From Piscinibacter sp. (GTDB lineage: Bacteria; Pseudomonadota; Gammaproteobacteria; Burkholderiales; Burkholderiaceae_C), in contig JAHBZL010000020.1 of assembly GCA_019635485.1 (NCBI GenBank), positions 18,278-82,277 of the forward strand: DNA of 64,000 bases, read 5' to 3'. The first letter of the stretch is position 1. Each line of letters begins with the position of its first letter. The translations under genes and the position numbers were made by a program. This document shows positions 49,974 through 58,168 of this stretch, in pieces. The notes beneath the pieces are model-generated. The model saw nothing but the letters and a program-made list of their open reading frames with translations, had not been told where the DNA came from and did not search any database.

Positions 49974-50126
49974 CGTCCCGCGGAGAAGCCAGGCGCGTGA
50001 GAGCCGGCGTGTGAAAGACGACGCACCCCGATGCTTTGCTGAACGCCAGCCGCGCGGCGTCACTCCGGGAGTCGGGCCACGGAGCCGGACGTGCTCGAGT
50101 CGCGGATCGCCCCCGACCGCGGGCAA

Positions 50127-50157
50127 AGAAAAAGGGCTTGGCGTTCAGCCAAGCCCT
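50127..50157 (-). terminator. Rho-independent terminator of tRNA-Ala
   Basis: A perfect ten-base stem (AGGGCTTGGC with GCCAAGCCCT) around five bases, followed on the minus strand by a run of T residues (A tract at 50129-50133 on the plus strand). It lies 20 bases downstream of the tRNA 3' end. Confidence 0.85.
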
Positions 50158-50177
50158 CGTTCCCGCTCGAATTCTCG

Positions 50178-50253
<76 letters not shown>

Positions 50254-50336
50254 ACGAAGACTTGGAAGTTTAGCAAATTCCGCGCGCCCTCCGGCCGGGT
50301 TAAAAACGCGGCCTCGACGCGCCGGAGACCGCCCCG

Positions 50337-51203
50337 ATGAGCCGCCCCGATTCCGCCTGGTTCGATGCGCAGTACAACAACCGCGCCCGCATCCCCGATC
50401 ACGCGCAGATCTTCGAAGGCTGGAGCCGCGCGTCGGCGCTGGCGCGCGAGAAGAGCCTGTGCCTGCTGGACCTGCCGTATGGCCACGGCCCGAGCGAGAC
50501 GCTCGACGTGTTCCCCGCCGAGCGCAACGGCTCGCCGGTGTTCGTCTTCATCCACGGCGGCTACTGGCGTTCGCTGGACAAGCGCGACCACGCCTTCGTC
50601 GCGCCCGCCTTCGTGCAGGCCGGTGCGATGGTGGTGCTGCCCAACTACGCGCTGTGCCCGGCCGTCACGATCGAGCAGATCACGCTGCAGATGGTGCAGG
50701 CGCTGGCCTGGACATGGCGGCACGCAGCCGAGCACGGCGGCGACCCCCGGCGCATCGTGGTCGCCGGCCATTCCGCGGGCGGCCACCTCGCCGCGATGCT
50801 GCTGGAATGCGACTGGCCGAGTGTCGCCGCCGACCTGCCGGCGGATCTGGTGGCGTCGGCGCTGTCCATCTCCGGCCTGTTCGAACTCGAGCCGCTGCGC
50901 CACGCGCCCTTCCTTGCGCCGGACCTGCGACTGACGGCCGAATCGGCGCGCCGCCTGAGCCCGGCGCTGATGCCCGCGCCGCGCCGCCCGCTGTTCGCCG
51001 TGGTCGGCGGCGACGAGAGCGAGGAGTTCCTGCGCCAGAACACTCTCATCCGATCGGCCTGGGGCGAGGCCGTCGTGCCGGTGTGCGAATCGGTCGCGGA
51101 CCGGCACCACCTGAATGTCGTGCACGATGTGGCGGATGCGGACAGGCGGCTGCATCGACTCGCCCTCGGGCTGCTCGGACTGCCCGGCGGCGAGATGCGC
51201 TGA
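50337..51203 (+). CDS. Alpha/beta hydrolase, arylformamidase-like esterase
   Basis: 288 residues. The oxyanion-hole motif HGGYWR and nucleophile motif GHSAGG are those of the hormone-sensitive-lipase/arylformamidase branch. The triad Asp (GGDESEEF) and His (ADRHHLNVVHDV) follow in the expected order. Kynurenine formamidase is one possible activity, but no tryptophan-degradation genes are near, so a general ester or amide hydrolase call is safer. No signal peptide. It starts 83 bp after the tRNA-Ala 5' end on the opposite strand and ends just before a Fur-like palindrome. Confidence 0.87.
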   Translation: MSRPDSAWFDAQYNNRARIPDHAQIFEGWSRASALAREKSLCLLDLPYGHGPSETLDVFPAERNGSPVFVFIHGGYWRSLDKRDHAFVAPAFVQAGAMVVLPNYALCPAVTIEQITLQMVQALAWTWRHAAEHGGDPRRIVVAGHSAGGHLAAMLLECDWPSVAADLPADLVASALSISGLFELEPLRHAPFLAPDLRLTAESARRLSPALMPAPRRPLFAVVGGDESEEFLRQNTLIRSAWGEAVVPVCESVADRHHLNVVHDVADADRRLHRLALGLLGLPGGEMR

Positions 51204-51213
51204 GTTCGGCTGT

Positions 51214-51232
51214 GATGAGAACGATTCTCATC
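51214..51232. promoter_or_regulatory. Fur-like palindrome upstream of the rubrerythrin operon
   Basis: GATGAGAACGATTCTCATC is a perfect eight-base inverted repeat around CGA. Its core TGAGAACGATTCTCA matches the 7-1-7 Fur consensus TGATAATGATTATCA at 12 of 15 positions. A second small inverted repeat (ATCGCT/AGCGAT, 51243-51259) follows. The rubrerythrin ATG is about 160 bp downstream. Confidence 0.5.
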
Positions 51233-51393
51233 TATTGTTCTAATCGCTCCGATAGCGATACTCAATTCCCCGCATTGACCATTTGTATTTGCACCCGCGG
51301 AGGGGCCGGGGTAGCGTACCCGGGTGCCGCGCTTGTTGACGCGCCAGTGCGCGGGCGGCCGCTTCCCGAGCACCCTAACCACAGGAGAGCGAG

Positions 51394-51813
51394 ATGGGCT
51401 TGAAAGGATCGAAGACCGAGCAGAACCTGAAGGACGCCTTCGCGGGCGAGTCCCAGGCGAACCGCCGGTACCTGTATTTCGCGAACAAGGCCGACGTGGA
51501 AGGCCAGAACGACGTCGCTGCGCTGTTCCGCTCGACCGCCGAAGGCGAAACCGGCCACGCGCACGGCCACCTGGAGTTCCTCGAGGCGGTGGGCGACCCG
51601 GCCACCGGGCTGCCGATCGGCTCGAGCCGCCAGAACCTGGCGGCCGCCGTGGCCGGCGAGACGCACGAGTACACCGACATGTACCCGGGCATGGCCAAGA
51701 CGGCGCGCGACGAGGGCTTCGACGAGATCGCCGACTGGTTCGAGACGCTGGCCAAGGCCGAGCGCTCGCACGCGAACCGCTACCAGAAGGCGCTGGACGC
51801 GCTGGTGGACTGA
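51394..51813 (+). CDS. Rubrerythrin (erythrin-type, no rubredoxin domain)
   Basis: 139 residues forming only the four-helix diiron domain. Iron ligands are visible as the Glu of [11 protein letters not shown], the E..H pairs of [11 protein letters not shown], the Glu of VAGETHEY and E..H of [10 protein letters not shown]. Without the C-terminal Cys4 rubredoxin domain it needs another electron donor, perhaps the Fe-S protein encoded next. The family reduces peroxide in low-oxygen cytosol. First of three genes (rubrerythrin, Fe-S oxidoreductase, DUF3501), a recurrent set. Long 5' region with a Fur-like palindrome suggests iron or peroxide control. Confidence 0.93.
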   Translation: MGLKGSKTEQNLKDAFAGESQANRRYLYFANKADVEGQNDVAALFRSTAEGETGHAHGHLEFLEAVGDPATGLPIGSSRQNLAAAVAGETHEYTDMYPGMAKTARDEGFDEIADWFETLAKAERSHANRYQKALDALVD

Positions 51814-51834
51814 ACCGGCGTCGACCTTCGCCGC

Positions 51835-51857
51835 ACAAGGGGCTTCGTGCCCCTTGT
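51835..51857 (+). terminator. Hairpin (possible attenuator) between rubrerythrin and the Fe-S gene
   Basis: ACAAGGGGC pairs perfectly with GCCCCTTGT around TTCGT, 21 bases after the rubrerythrin stop codon. There is only a weak T tract. It could partly terminate transcription or protect the upstream mRNA, giving more rubrerythrin than the downstream products. Confidence 0.5.
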
Positions 51858-51885
51858 TCGTTGCCGGACCGAGGAGAACGAGCAC

Positions 51886-53235
51886 ATGACGATCCGCGAA
51901 GGCAATCTGGAGGCGCCGACCCGGCACCCCGTCGACTGGAAGAACCCGGACTTCTACGACGAGGGCAAGGCGTTCGCCGAACTGGAGCGCATCTTCGACA
52001 TCTGCCATGGCTGCCGGCGCTGCGTCAGCCTGTGCCAGTCGTTCCCGAACCTGTTCGACCTCGTCGATGCGACCGAGGACGGCGAGGTGCACGGGGTCGG
52101 GAAGGAGGACTACTGGAAGGTCGTCGACCAGTGTTACCTCTGCGACCTGTGCTACATGACCAAGTGCCCCTACGTGCCGCCGCACCCGTGGAACCTGGAC
52201 TTCCCGCACACGATGCTGCGCGCCAAGGCGATCAAGTTCCGGCGCGGCGGCGTCAAGGGCAGCGAGAAGTTCCTCGCGTCGACCGACGTGCACGGGTCGT
52301 TCGCCGGCATCCCGGTGGTGGTGCAGGCCGTCAATGCGGTCAACCGCACCCGCACGGCGCGGCGTGTCATGGAAAGCGCGCTCGACGTGCACCCGCAGGC
52401 CTGGATGCCCGAGCTGGCCACGAGCCGCTTTCGCTGGAGCGCGGCCAAGCAGGGCCAGGCCCAGGCCGTCAGGGACGGCACGCGCAGCCCCGGCAAGGTG
52501 GCGATCTTCTCGACCTGCTACGTCAACTACAACGAGCCGGGCATCGGGCACGACCTGATCGCCTCGCTGGAGCACAACGAGATCCCGTACGTGATCGTCG
52601 AGAAGGAGGCCTGCTGTGGCATGCCCAAGCTCGAGCTGGGTGACCTCGAAGGCGTGCAGAAGCACAAGGAGAAGAACATCCCGGTGCTGGCGCGTTATGC
52701 GAAGGAGGGCTACGCGATCGTCAGCGCGATCCCCTCGTGCACGCTGATGTTCAAGCAGGAACTGCCGCTGCTGTTCCCGGACGATGCCGACGTGAAGCAG
52801 GTGCAGCAGGCGATGTTCGATCCGTTCGAGTACTTCATGGCGCGCCACAAGGACGGGCTGCTGAAGACCGATTTCAAGAACCCGCTCGGCAAGGTCAGCT
52901 ACCACGTGCCCTGCCACGGCCGGGTGCAGAAGATCGGCCGCAAGACCGAGGAACTGCTGAAGCTGATCGGCCAGACGGTGACGGTGCAGCTGAACACCGT
53001 CGAACGCTGTTCCGGCCACGCCGGGACCTACGGCGTCAAGAAGCCCTATCACGAGACGGCGATGAAGATCGGCAAGCCGGTCTTCAAGGCGATGGCCAAG
53101 GACGAGCCGGACTGGATCAGCTCCGACTGTGCGCTGGCCGGCCACCACATCGCGCAGGGCATGGGCAACAACGGGCTGCCGGCCGCCGCGCTCGCGCATC
53201 CGCTGAGCCTGCTGCGCCGGGCCTACGGAGTCTGA
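51886..53235 (+). CDS. Heterodisulfide reductase-related Fe-S protein (CCG domains)
   Basis: 449 residues from ATG 51886 with a GAGGAGAACG Shine-Dalgarno. Two [4Fe-4S] motifs lie at the N-terminus: CHGCRRCVSLC (about 43-53) and CYLCDLCYMTKCP (about 85-97). Two CCG-type segments follow (ACCGMPKLE near 245, and HVPCHG with ERCSGHAGTYG in the C-terminal part), as in GlpC, HdrB and GlcF. This layout passes electrons between a quinone or ferredoxin-type donor and a disulfide or diiron partner. Its fixed place between rubrerythrin and DUF3501 suggests it feeds electrons to rubrerythrin (inference). Confidence 0.9.
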   Translation: MTIREGNLEAPTRHPVDWKNPDFYDEGKAFAELERIFDICHGCRRCVSLCQSFPNLFDLVDATEDGEVHGVGKEDYWKVVDQCYLCDLCYMTKCPYVPPHPWNLDFPHTMLRAKAIKFRRGGVKGSEKFLASTDVHGSFAGIPVVVQAVNAVNRTRTARRVMESALDVHPQAWMPELATSRFRWSAAKQGQAQAVRDGTRSPGKVAIFSTCYVNYNEPGIGHDLIASLEHNEIPYVIVEKEACCGMPKLELGDLEGVQKHKEKNIPVLARYAKEGYAIVSAIPSCTLMFKQELPLLFPDDADVKQVQQAMFDPFEYFMARHKDGLLKTDFKNPLGKVSYHVPCHGRVQKIGRKTEELLKLIGQTVTVQLNTVERCSGHAGTYGVKKPYHETAMKIGKPVFKAMAKDEPDWISSDCALAGHHIAQGMGNNGLPAAALAHPLSLLRRAYGV

Positions 53236-53258
53236 ACGGGCCCCATCGGGAGAAGCAC

Positions 53259-53837
53259 ATGACCATCACCCGCGACAGCCTGCTGACGCTCGAGGCCTAT
53301 GCCAGGATCCGCCAGAGCAGCAAGCCGGAGGCCATCGCGCACCGCCGGCTTCGCACGGTCGCGATCGGCGAGCACATCACGGTCCAGTTCGAGGACGAGC
53401 GGACGATGCGCCGGCAGATCCAGGAGATGCTGCACATCGAGAAGATCTTCGACGAGGCGGGCATCCAGGGCGAGATCGATGCCTACGCACCGCTGGTGCC
53501 GGACGGCAGCAACTGGAAGGCGACCATGCTGCTCGAGTACCCCGACGTGCACGAGCGCCGGCGCGAACTGGCGCGGCTGATCGGCGTCGAGGACCGCATG
53601 TTCGTCGAGGTCGAGGGCCAGGCCCGCCTCTACGCGATCGCCGACGAGGACCTGGACCGCGAGAACGCCGAGAAGACCTCGTCGGTGCATTTCCTGCGCT
53701 TCGAGTTCCCGCCCGCGGCCCGCGAGGCCATCCGCGCCGGCGCGGCGGTGAAGCTCGGCTGCGACCACACCAACTACCCGGCGCACGTGACGATCGCCGC
53801 CGAGACGCTGGCCAGCCTGGCGGGGGACCTGCGCTAG
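53259..53837 (+). CDS. DUF3501 family protein
   Basis: 192 residues from ATG 53259, preceded by GGGAGAAGC. Matches DUF3501 over its full length: the MTITRDSLLTLEAYARIR start, the QFEDERTMRRQIQEMLHIEK helix, and the HFLRFEFP and LGCDHTNYPAHV segments near the end. The family has no proven activity but nearly always follows rubrerythrin and the CCG-type Fe-S protein, as here. The conserved Cys/His (GCDH) may bind metal. Third and last gene of the operon; four bases separate its stop from a convergent gene. Confidence 0.92.
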   Translation: MTITRDSLLTLEAYARIRQSSKPEAIAHRRLRTVAIGEHITVQFEDERTMRRQIQEMLHIEKIFDEAGIQGEIDAYAPLVPDGSNWKATMLLEYPDVHERRRELARLIGVEDRMFVEVEGQARLYAIADEDLDRENAEKTSSVHFLRFEFPPAAREAIRAGAAVKLGCDHTNYPAHVTIAAETLASLAGDLR

Positions 53838-53841
53838 GGCC

Positions 53842-55323
53842 TCAGCGGCCGGCGAGGCCGAAGGCGCGGGTCCACGACAGTTCGACCACCGGGGAGGTGG
53901 TCCCGTCGCGCCGCGCGCGTGCCGCCCCGAGGCCGACACGCCACTCGCTGTCCGGGCCGCCGGCGAGCTTGGCCCAGGCGACACCCTGGTAGAGGGCGCC
54001 GCCCCCGGTCTGCACGCCGCCCCCGCCCGCGGCCCCGGCCAGAAGTTCGACGCCGAACCGGCGGGGCCGGCCCGGCGTCGTCGCCAGGCCGACGCCGACC
54101 AGTCCGACCGAGTAGGCGCCGGCCCCGCCCCCGAACGCGCTGTGGGCCTGGCCGGTGACGTAGAGGTGCTCGCCCAGGGCGCGCGTCAGCTTGAGGCCGA
54201 TCGTGTCCAGCGAGCCGGTTGTTCTATCCCGGCGAGGTACGCGCGTGTGGTGCTGCAGCGCGGCCGTCCACTCGCTGCGCACGACCCGGCCGGTGGCGTT
54301 GGGGCGACCGTCCAGTCCGGGTTCCAGTTCGACGCCGAGCCAGACCTGCGCCGTGCGGGCGCGCAGCGGGCTGTTGGCGCCGCGCACGACACCGATCTCG
54401 CCGCCGAGGGACCAGCCGGGCCAAGGGCTGAACTCGGTGCCCAGCGCGGCCTTGCCGAGCAGGCCGCCCTCGGTGGGTACGGCCCCGCCGCCGCCCAGAC
54501 CCGCAGCGACGCGCAGGCCCACGCGCCAGCTGGGATCCGGCAGCAGTGCCACGCTGGCGCCGGCCGTGCCGAGGATCTCCATGTAGCCCGCCGCGTCCCC
54601 GGCAGCGGCGCCGGCCGCTTCGAGGCCCCAGACGAGGCCATCCAGTCCCGAGCGGCGCTCCAGTCGCGCACCGGCCAGGCCGATGCGACGGTCGCTGCCG
54701 TCGCTGAACCGGTAGCGCGTGGCGGTGGCCGAGATGCGGTCGAAACCGAGGCCGCTGGACTGGCTGGACTGCACCGGCGCCCCCGGGGCGCCGCCGACGT
54801 AGTGCCGGAACTCCTGCCGCCAGGCCAGCGTCAGGCCGAGCTGGCTGCTGCCGATGTCCCCGCTCGGGAAGCGCACGTGGGACCAGCTCAGCCCCGCCTG
54901 CAGGGACGGTCCCAGGTCGGTGAGCAGCGTGAGCGCCGGGCGCAGCATCAGTCCGTTCCCCACCGGCGCCCCGGCGCCGCCGCCGCCGCCGGCGAACAGG
55001 CCGGCGGCCAGCGACCAGCCGCGGCTGATCGCCCAGCGCCGCTGCAACTCGACGCCGCCGACGAACAGGCCGCCGCGCCGACCCGAGGCGGCACCGTAGA
55101 CCGCCGGGCCGAGGCCCCAGTCGGCGCCGATGTCGAACAACAGCGACCCGCCGACCAGGCCCATCCGCTCTCCTCCCGGCAGGCGCACGTTCTCGACGCC
55201 CAGCATGCCGGAGGTGGGCAGCAGTTCGGCGCGCAGCGGGGCGTCGCCGGGGGTATCGGCCTGCGCGAGGCAGGGGCCGGCGACGGCGGCATTCAGCAGC
55301 AGGAGGGCGAAGGTTCGATGCAT
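53842..55323 (-). CDS. Outer-membrane-like beta-rich protein of unknown function
   Basis: 493 residues. The signal peptide ends at CLAQA (about 21). The rest alternates short hydrophobic strands with Gly-rich turns over its whole length (GLFVGGVELQRRWAISRGWSLAAGLFAGG, LGLTLAWRQEFRHYVGG, GLVGVGLATTPG), typical of a large outer-membrane barrel. The final strand is VVELSWTRAFGLAGR, without a terminal aromatic residue, unlike most BAM substrates. No named family recognised. It lies 24 bp downstream of rarD on the same strand. Confidence 0.75.
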   Translation of the reverse strand: MHRTFALLLLNAAVAGPCLAQADTPGDAPLRAELLPTSGMLGVENVRLPGGERMGLVGGSLLFDIGADWGLGPAVYGAASGRRGGLFVGGVELQRRWAISRGWSLAAGLFAGGGGGAGAPVGNGLMLRPALTLLTDLGPSLQAGLSWSHVRFPSGDIGSSQLGLTLAWRQEFRHYVGGAPGAPVQSSQSSGLGFDRISATATRYRFSDGSDRRIGLAGARLERRSGLDGLVWGLEAAGAAAGDAAGYMEILGTAGASVALLPDPSWRVGLRVAAGLGGGGAVPTEGGLLGKAALGTEFSPWPGWSLGGEIGVVRGANSPLRARTAQVWLGVELEPGLDGRPNATGRVVRSEWTAALQHHTRVPRRDRTTGSLDTIGLKLTRALGEHLYVTGQAHSAFGGGAGAYSVGLVGVGLATTPGRPRRFGVELLAGAAGGGGVQTGGGALYQGVAWAKLAGGPDSEWRVGLGAARARRDGTTSPVVELSWTRAFGLAGR

Positions 55324-55347
55324 CGGATCAGTTCGTTCCAGTCATGC

Positions 55348-56229
55348 TCAGGCTGCGGCCAGCGCCCGCCGCGCGACGCGCCAGCCGTCCAGGCTGTAGA
55401 TCAGCAGCGCGGCCCAGATCAGCGCGAAGCCGGCCAGCCGGCCGGCGCCGAAGGGTTCGGCGAACAGCCAGACCCCGAGCACGAACTGGATCGACGGGCC
55501 GATGTACTGCAGCAGGCCGAGTGTCGTCAGCGAGATGCGCCGCGCGCCGGCGGCGAACAGCAGCAGCGGCACCGCGGTCAGCGGGCCGACGCCGATCAGC
55601 CACAGGTTGGTCGCGAGGTCGGCGGCCGGGAAGCTCGTCGGGCCGCGTCCCCACCACAGCGCCAATGCGACCAGTGCCGGGCCGGCCAGCAGCAGCGTCT
55701 CCAGCGCCAGGCCCTCGAGCGCGCCCAGCACGGCGATCTTGCGCAGCAGCCCGTAGGCACCGAAGCTGCACGCGAGCACCAGCGCGATCCACGGCAGCTG
55801 CCCGGTCTGCACGGTGAGCCACAGCACGCCCAGCGTCGCCAGGCTGAGCGCCAGCCACTGCGCCCGGCGCGGCCGCTCGTGCAGCACGGTGTAGCCGAGC
55901 GCGACGTTGACCAGCGGCGTGATGAAGTAACCCAGGCTCGAATCGATCACGTGGCCGTGGTTGACGGCCCAGATGTAGGTCAGCCAGTTGGTCGAGAGCA
56001 GCAGCGCGCTGGCGGCGAAGGCGGCCAGCACCTTGGGCTGGCGCAGCACCGCGCCCAGCCAGGCCCAGCGCCGCTGCCAGGCCAGCAGCAGCAGCACGAA
56101 CGCGAGCGACCAGACGACGCGGTGCACCAGCACCTCGGTGGCGGCCACCGCGGCGAGGTGCGAGAAGTACAGGGGGAACAGCCCCCAGAGCGTGTAGGCG
56201 AGGGCGGCGTAGGCGATTCCGGGGTGCAT
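55348..56229 (-). CDS. rarD: RarD-type EamA family transporter
   Basis: 293 residues with about ten transmembrane helices, the drug/metabolite transporter size. The N-terminal segment GIAYAALAYTLWGLFPLYF and the following HRVVWS are the RarD signature, and STNWLTYIWAVNHGHVIDSSLGYFITPLVNVALG is strongly conserved in that subfamily. RarD is an inner-membrane permease of uncertain substrate; the old chloramphenicol label is not established. Divergent from the oxoacid oxidoreductase operon, with a near-perfect palindrome in the shared gap. Confidence 0.9.
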   Translation of the reverse strand: MHPGIAYAALAYTLWGLFPLYFSHLAAVAATEVLVHRVVWSLAFVLLLLAWQRRWAWLGAVLRQPKVLAAFAASALLLSTNWLTYIWAVNHGHVIDSSLGYFITPLVNVALGYTVLHERPRRAQWLALSLATLGVLWLTVQTGQLPWIALVLACSFGAYGLLRKIAVLGALEGLALETLLLAGPALVALALWWGRGPTSFPAADLATNLWLIGVGPLTAVPLLLFAAGARRISLTTLGLLQYIGPSIQFVLGVWLFAEPFGAGRLAGFALIWAALLIYSLDGWRVARRALAAA

Positions 56230-56254
56230 CCGGCCGCATTGTGGCGCCTCCGGA

Positions 56255-56270
56255 ATTGACGTACGCCAAT
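56255..56270. promoter_or_regulatory. Near-perfect palindrome between rarD and the oxoacid oxidoreductase operon
   Basis: ATTGACGTACGCCAAT pairs with itself at all but one position per half. It lies in the 96-bp divergent gap, 55 bp before the gamma subunit ATG. It looks like a dimeric repressor site; the regulator is not known. Confidence 0.4.
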
Positions 56271-56325
56271 GCCTCGGGCGCTCCCCGGTCGAACAATGCG
56301 CAGGTCGGAATCGCGCGAGGGGCCC

Positions 56326-56916
56326 ATGTTCCAGATCCGCATCCATGGCCGCGGCGGCCAGGGCGTCGTGACCGGCGCCGAGATGCTCTCGATCGCCGCG
56401 TTCGAGCAGGGCCGCCATGCGCAGGCCTTTCCCAGCTTCGGGTCGGAGCGCACCGGCGCGCCGGTGGTGGCGTTCTGCCGCATCGACGACCGGGAGATCC
56501 GCCTGCGCGAGCCGATCATGGCGCCGGACGCGCTGATCATCCAGGACCCGACGCTCTTGCACCAGGTCGACGTGTTCCAGGGCCTGCGGCCGGACGGCTA
56601 CGTGCTGATCAACTCGACGCGCAGCTTCGATGCGCTGGGTGTCGGGGAGTTCGTGCGGCGCTTCCGCCGCGCACGGCTGTGCAACGTGCCGGCCAGCGAG
56701 ATCGCGCAACGCCATCTGGGCCGGCCGCTGCCGAACGCGGCGCTGCTGGGCGGCTTCGCGGCGATCAGCGGCCTGATCACGCTCGACGCGGTGGCGCACG
56801 CGATCCGCGACAAGTTCGCCGGCAAGGTGGCGGAAGGCAATGTGGCAGCGGCCACCGAAGCCTTCGAGTACGTGCGCCGCGAGATGGAGGAACTGTCCGA
56901 TGCTGCAGCAGATTGA
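56326..56916 (+). CDS. 2-oxoacid:acceptor oxidoreductase, gamma subunit
   Basis: 196 residues from ATG 56326 (GCGAGGGG upstream). It has the PorG/VorC signature at its N-terminus (RIHGRGGQGVVTGAEMLSIAAF) and the FGSERTGAPV segment, which bind CoA-side structures in pyruvate-type ferredoxin oxidoreductases. It is the first of four genes (gamma, alpha, beta, flavoprotein), overlapping the alpha gene by 17 bases. The complex oxidatively decarboxylates a 2-oxoacid to its acyl-CoA; the substrate cannot be read from sequence. Confidence 0.92.
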   Translation: MFQIRIHGRGGQGVVTGAEMLSIAAFEQGRHAQAFPSFGSERTGAPVVAFCRIDDREIRLREPIMAPDALIIQDPTLLHQVDVFQGLRPDGYVLINSTRSFDALGVGEFVRRFRRARLCNVPASEIAQRHLGRPLPNAALLGGFAAISGLITLDAVAHAIRDKFAGKVAEGNVAAATEAFEYVRREMEELSDAAAD

Positions 56917-58153
56917 AGGCTCGCGGGCTGTCGCGGAGGCGGTGGCGCTGGCCCGGCCGGAGGTGATCTGCGCCTACCCGATCTCGCCGCAGACGCACAT
57001 CGTCGAGGCGCTCGGCGAGTTGGTGAAGGCCGGCCGGCTGAGCCCCTGCGAGTTCATCAACGTCGAGAGCGAGTTCGCGGCGATGAGCGTGGCGATCGGC
57101 GCGTCGGCGGCCGGCGCGCGCGCCTACACCGCCACGGCCAGCCAGGGCCTGCTGTTCATGGCCGAGGCGGTCTACAACGCCGCCGGCCTGGGCCTGCCGA
57201 TCGTGATGACGGTGGCCAACCGCGCGATCGGCGCGCCGATCAACATCTGGAACGACCACAGCGACGCGATGAGTCAGCGCGACTGCGGCTGGATCCAGCT
57301 GTTCGCCGAGAACAACCAGGAGGCCGCCGACCTGCACGTCCAGGCCTTCCGGCTGGCCGAGGAGATGAGCCTGCCGGTGATGGTGTGCATGGACGGCTTC
57401 ATCCTGACGCACGCCTACGAACGGGTCGACCTGCCGACCCAGGCGCAGGTCGATGCCTTCCTGCCGCCCTACGAGCCGCGCCAGGTGCTGGACCCGGCCG
57501 AGCCGGTGACGATCGGCGCGATGGTCGGCCCGGAAGCCTTCGCCGAGGTGCGCTACCTCGCGCACGCGCGCCAGATGCGCGCACTCGAGCGCATTCCGCA
57601 GATCGCGACCGAGTTCGAGCGCGTGTTCGGGCGCACCAGCGGCGGGCTGCTGCGCGCCTACCGCTGCGAGGACGCGCAGACCATCGTCGTCGCGCTGGGC
57701 TCGGTGCTCGGCACGATCAAGGACACGGTCGACGCGCTGCGCGACGACGGCGTGCCGATCGGCGTGCTCGGCATCACCTCGTTCCGGCCGTTCCCGCTGT
57801 CTGCGGTTCGCGAGGCCCTGCAGCACGCGCAGCGGGTCGTGGTGCTGGAGAAGAGCTTCTCGGTCGGTCTCGGCGGCATCCTGGCCAACGACGTGCGCAG
57901 CGCGCTGTCCGGCATCCGGCTGCATGGCTACACCGTGATCGCCGGGCTGGGCGGCCGGGCCATCACGCAGGCCTCGCTGCACCGGCTGTTCCTGGAGGCG
58001 GCCGCCGATCGGCTGGAACCGCTGACCTTCCTCGACATGGACTGGGCCGTCGTGGCGCGCCAGCTGGACCGCGAGCGCAGCGGCCAGCGCAGCGGCCCGG
58101 CTGCCGAGGCGATGCTGCGCGACGTCGGCACGGTCGCGTCGCGCGTGCGCTGA
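56900..58153 (+). CDS. 2-oxoacid:acceptor oxidoreductase, alpha subunit
   Basis: 417 residues. The N-terminal pyrimidine-binding domain begins with VICAYPISPQTHIVEAL, a hallmark of PorA/VorB/PadG-type subunits, and includes the EFAAMSVAIGASAAGARAYTATASQGL segment around the conserved Glu. The C-terminal transketolase-like domain (about 250-380) has ITSFRPFPLSAVREAL and SVGLGGIL. It pairs with the beta subunit encoded next to bind thiamine diphosphate. The reading frame starts inside the end of the gamma gene. Confidence 0.92.
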   Translation: MLQQIEGSRAVAEAVALARPEVICAYPISPQTHIVEALGELVKAGRLSPCEFINVESEFAAMSVAIGASAAGARAYTATASQGLLFMAEAVYNAAGLGLPIVMTVANRAIGAPINIWNDHSDAMSQRDCGWIQLFAENNQEAADLHVQAFRLAEEMSLPVMVCMDGFILTHAYERVDLPTQAQVDAFLPPYEPRQVLDPAEPVTIGAMVGPEAFAEVRYLAHARQMRALERIPQIATEFERVFGRTSGGLLRAYRCEDAQTIVVALGSVLGTIKDTVDALRDDGVPIGVLGITSFRPFPLSAVREALQHAQRVVVLEKSFSVGLGGILANDVRSALSGIRLHGYTVIAGLGGRAITQASLHRLFLEAAADRLEPLTFLDMDWAVVARQLDRERSGQRSGPAAEAMLRDVGTVASRVR

Positions 58154-58168
58154 CCGGAGGCCGACACG

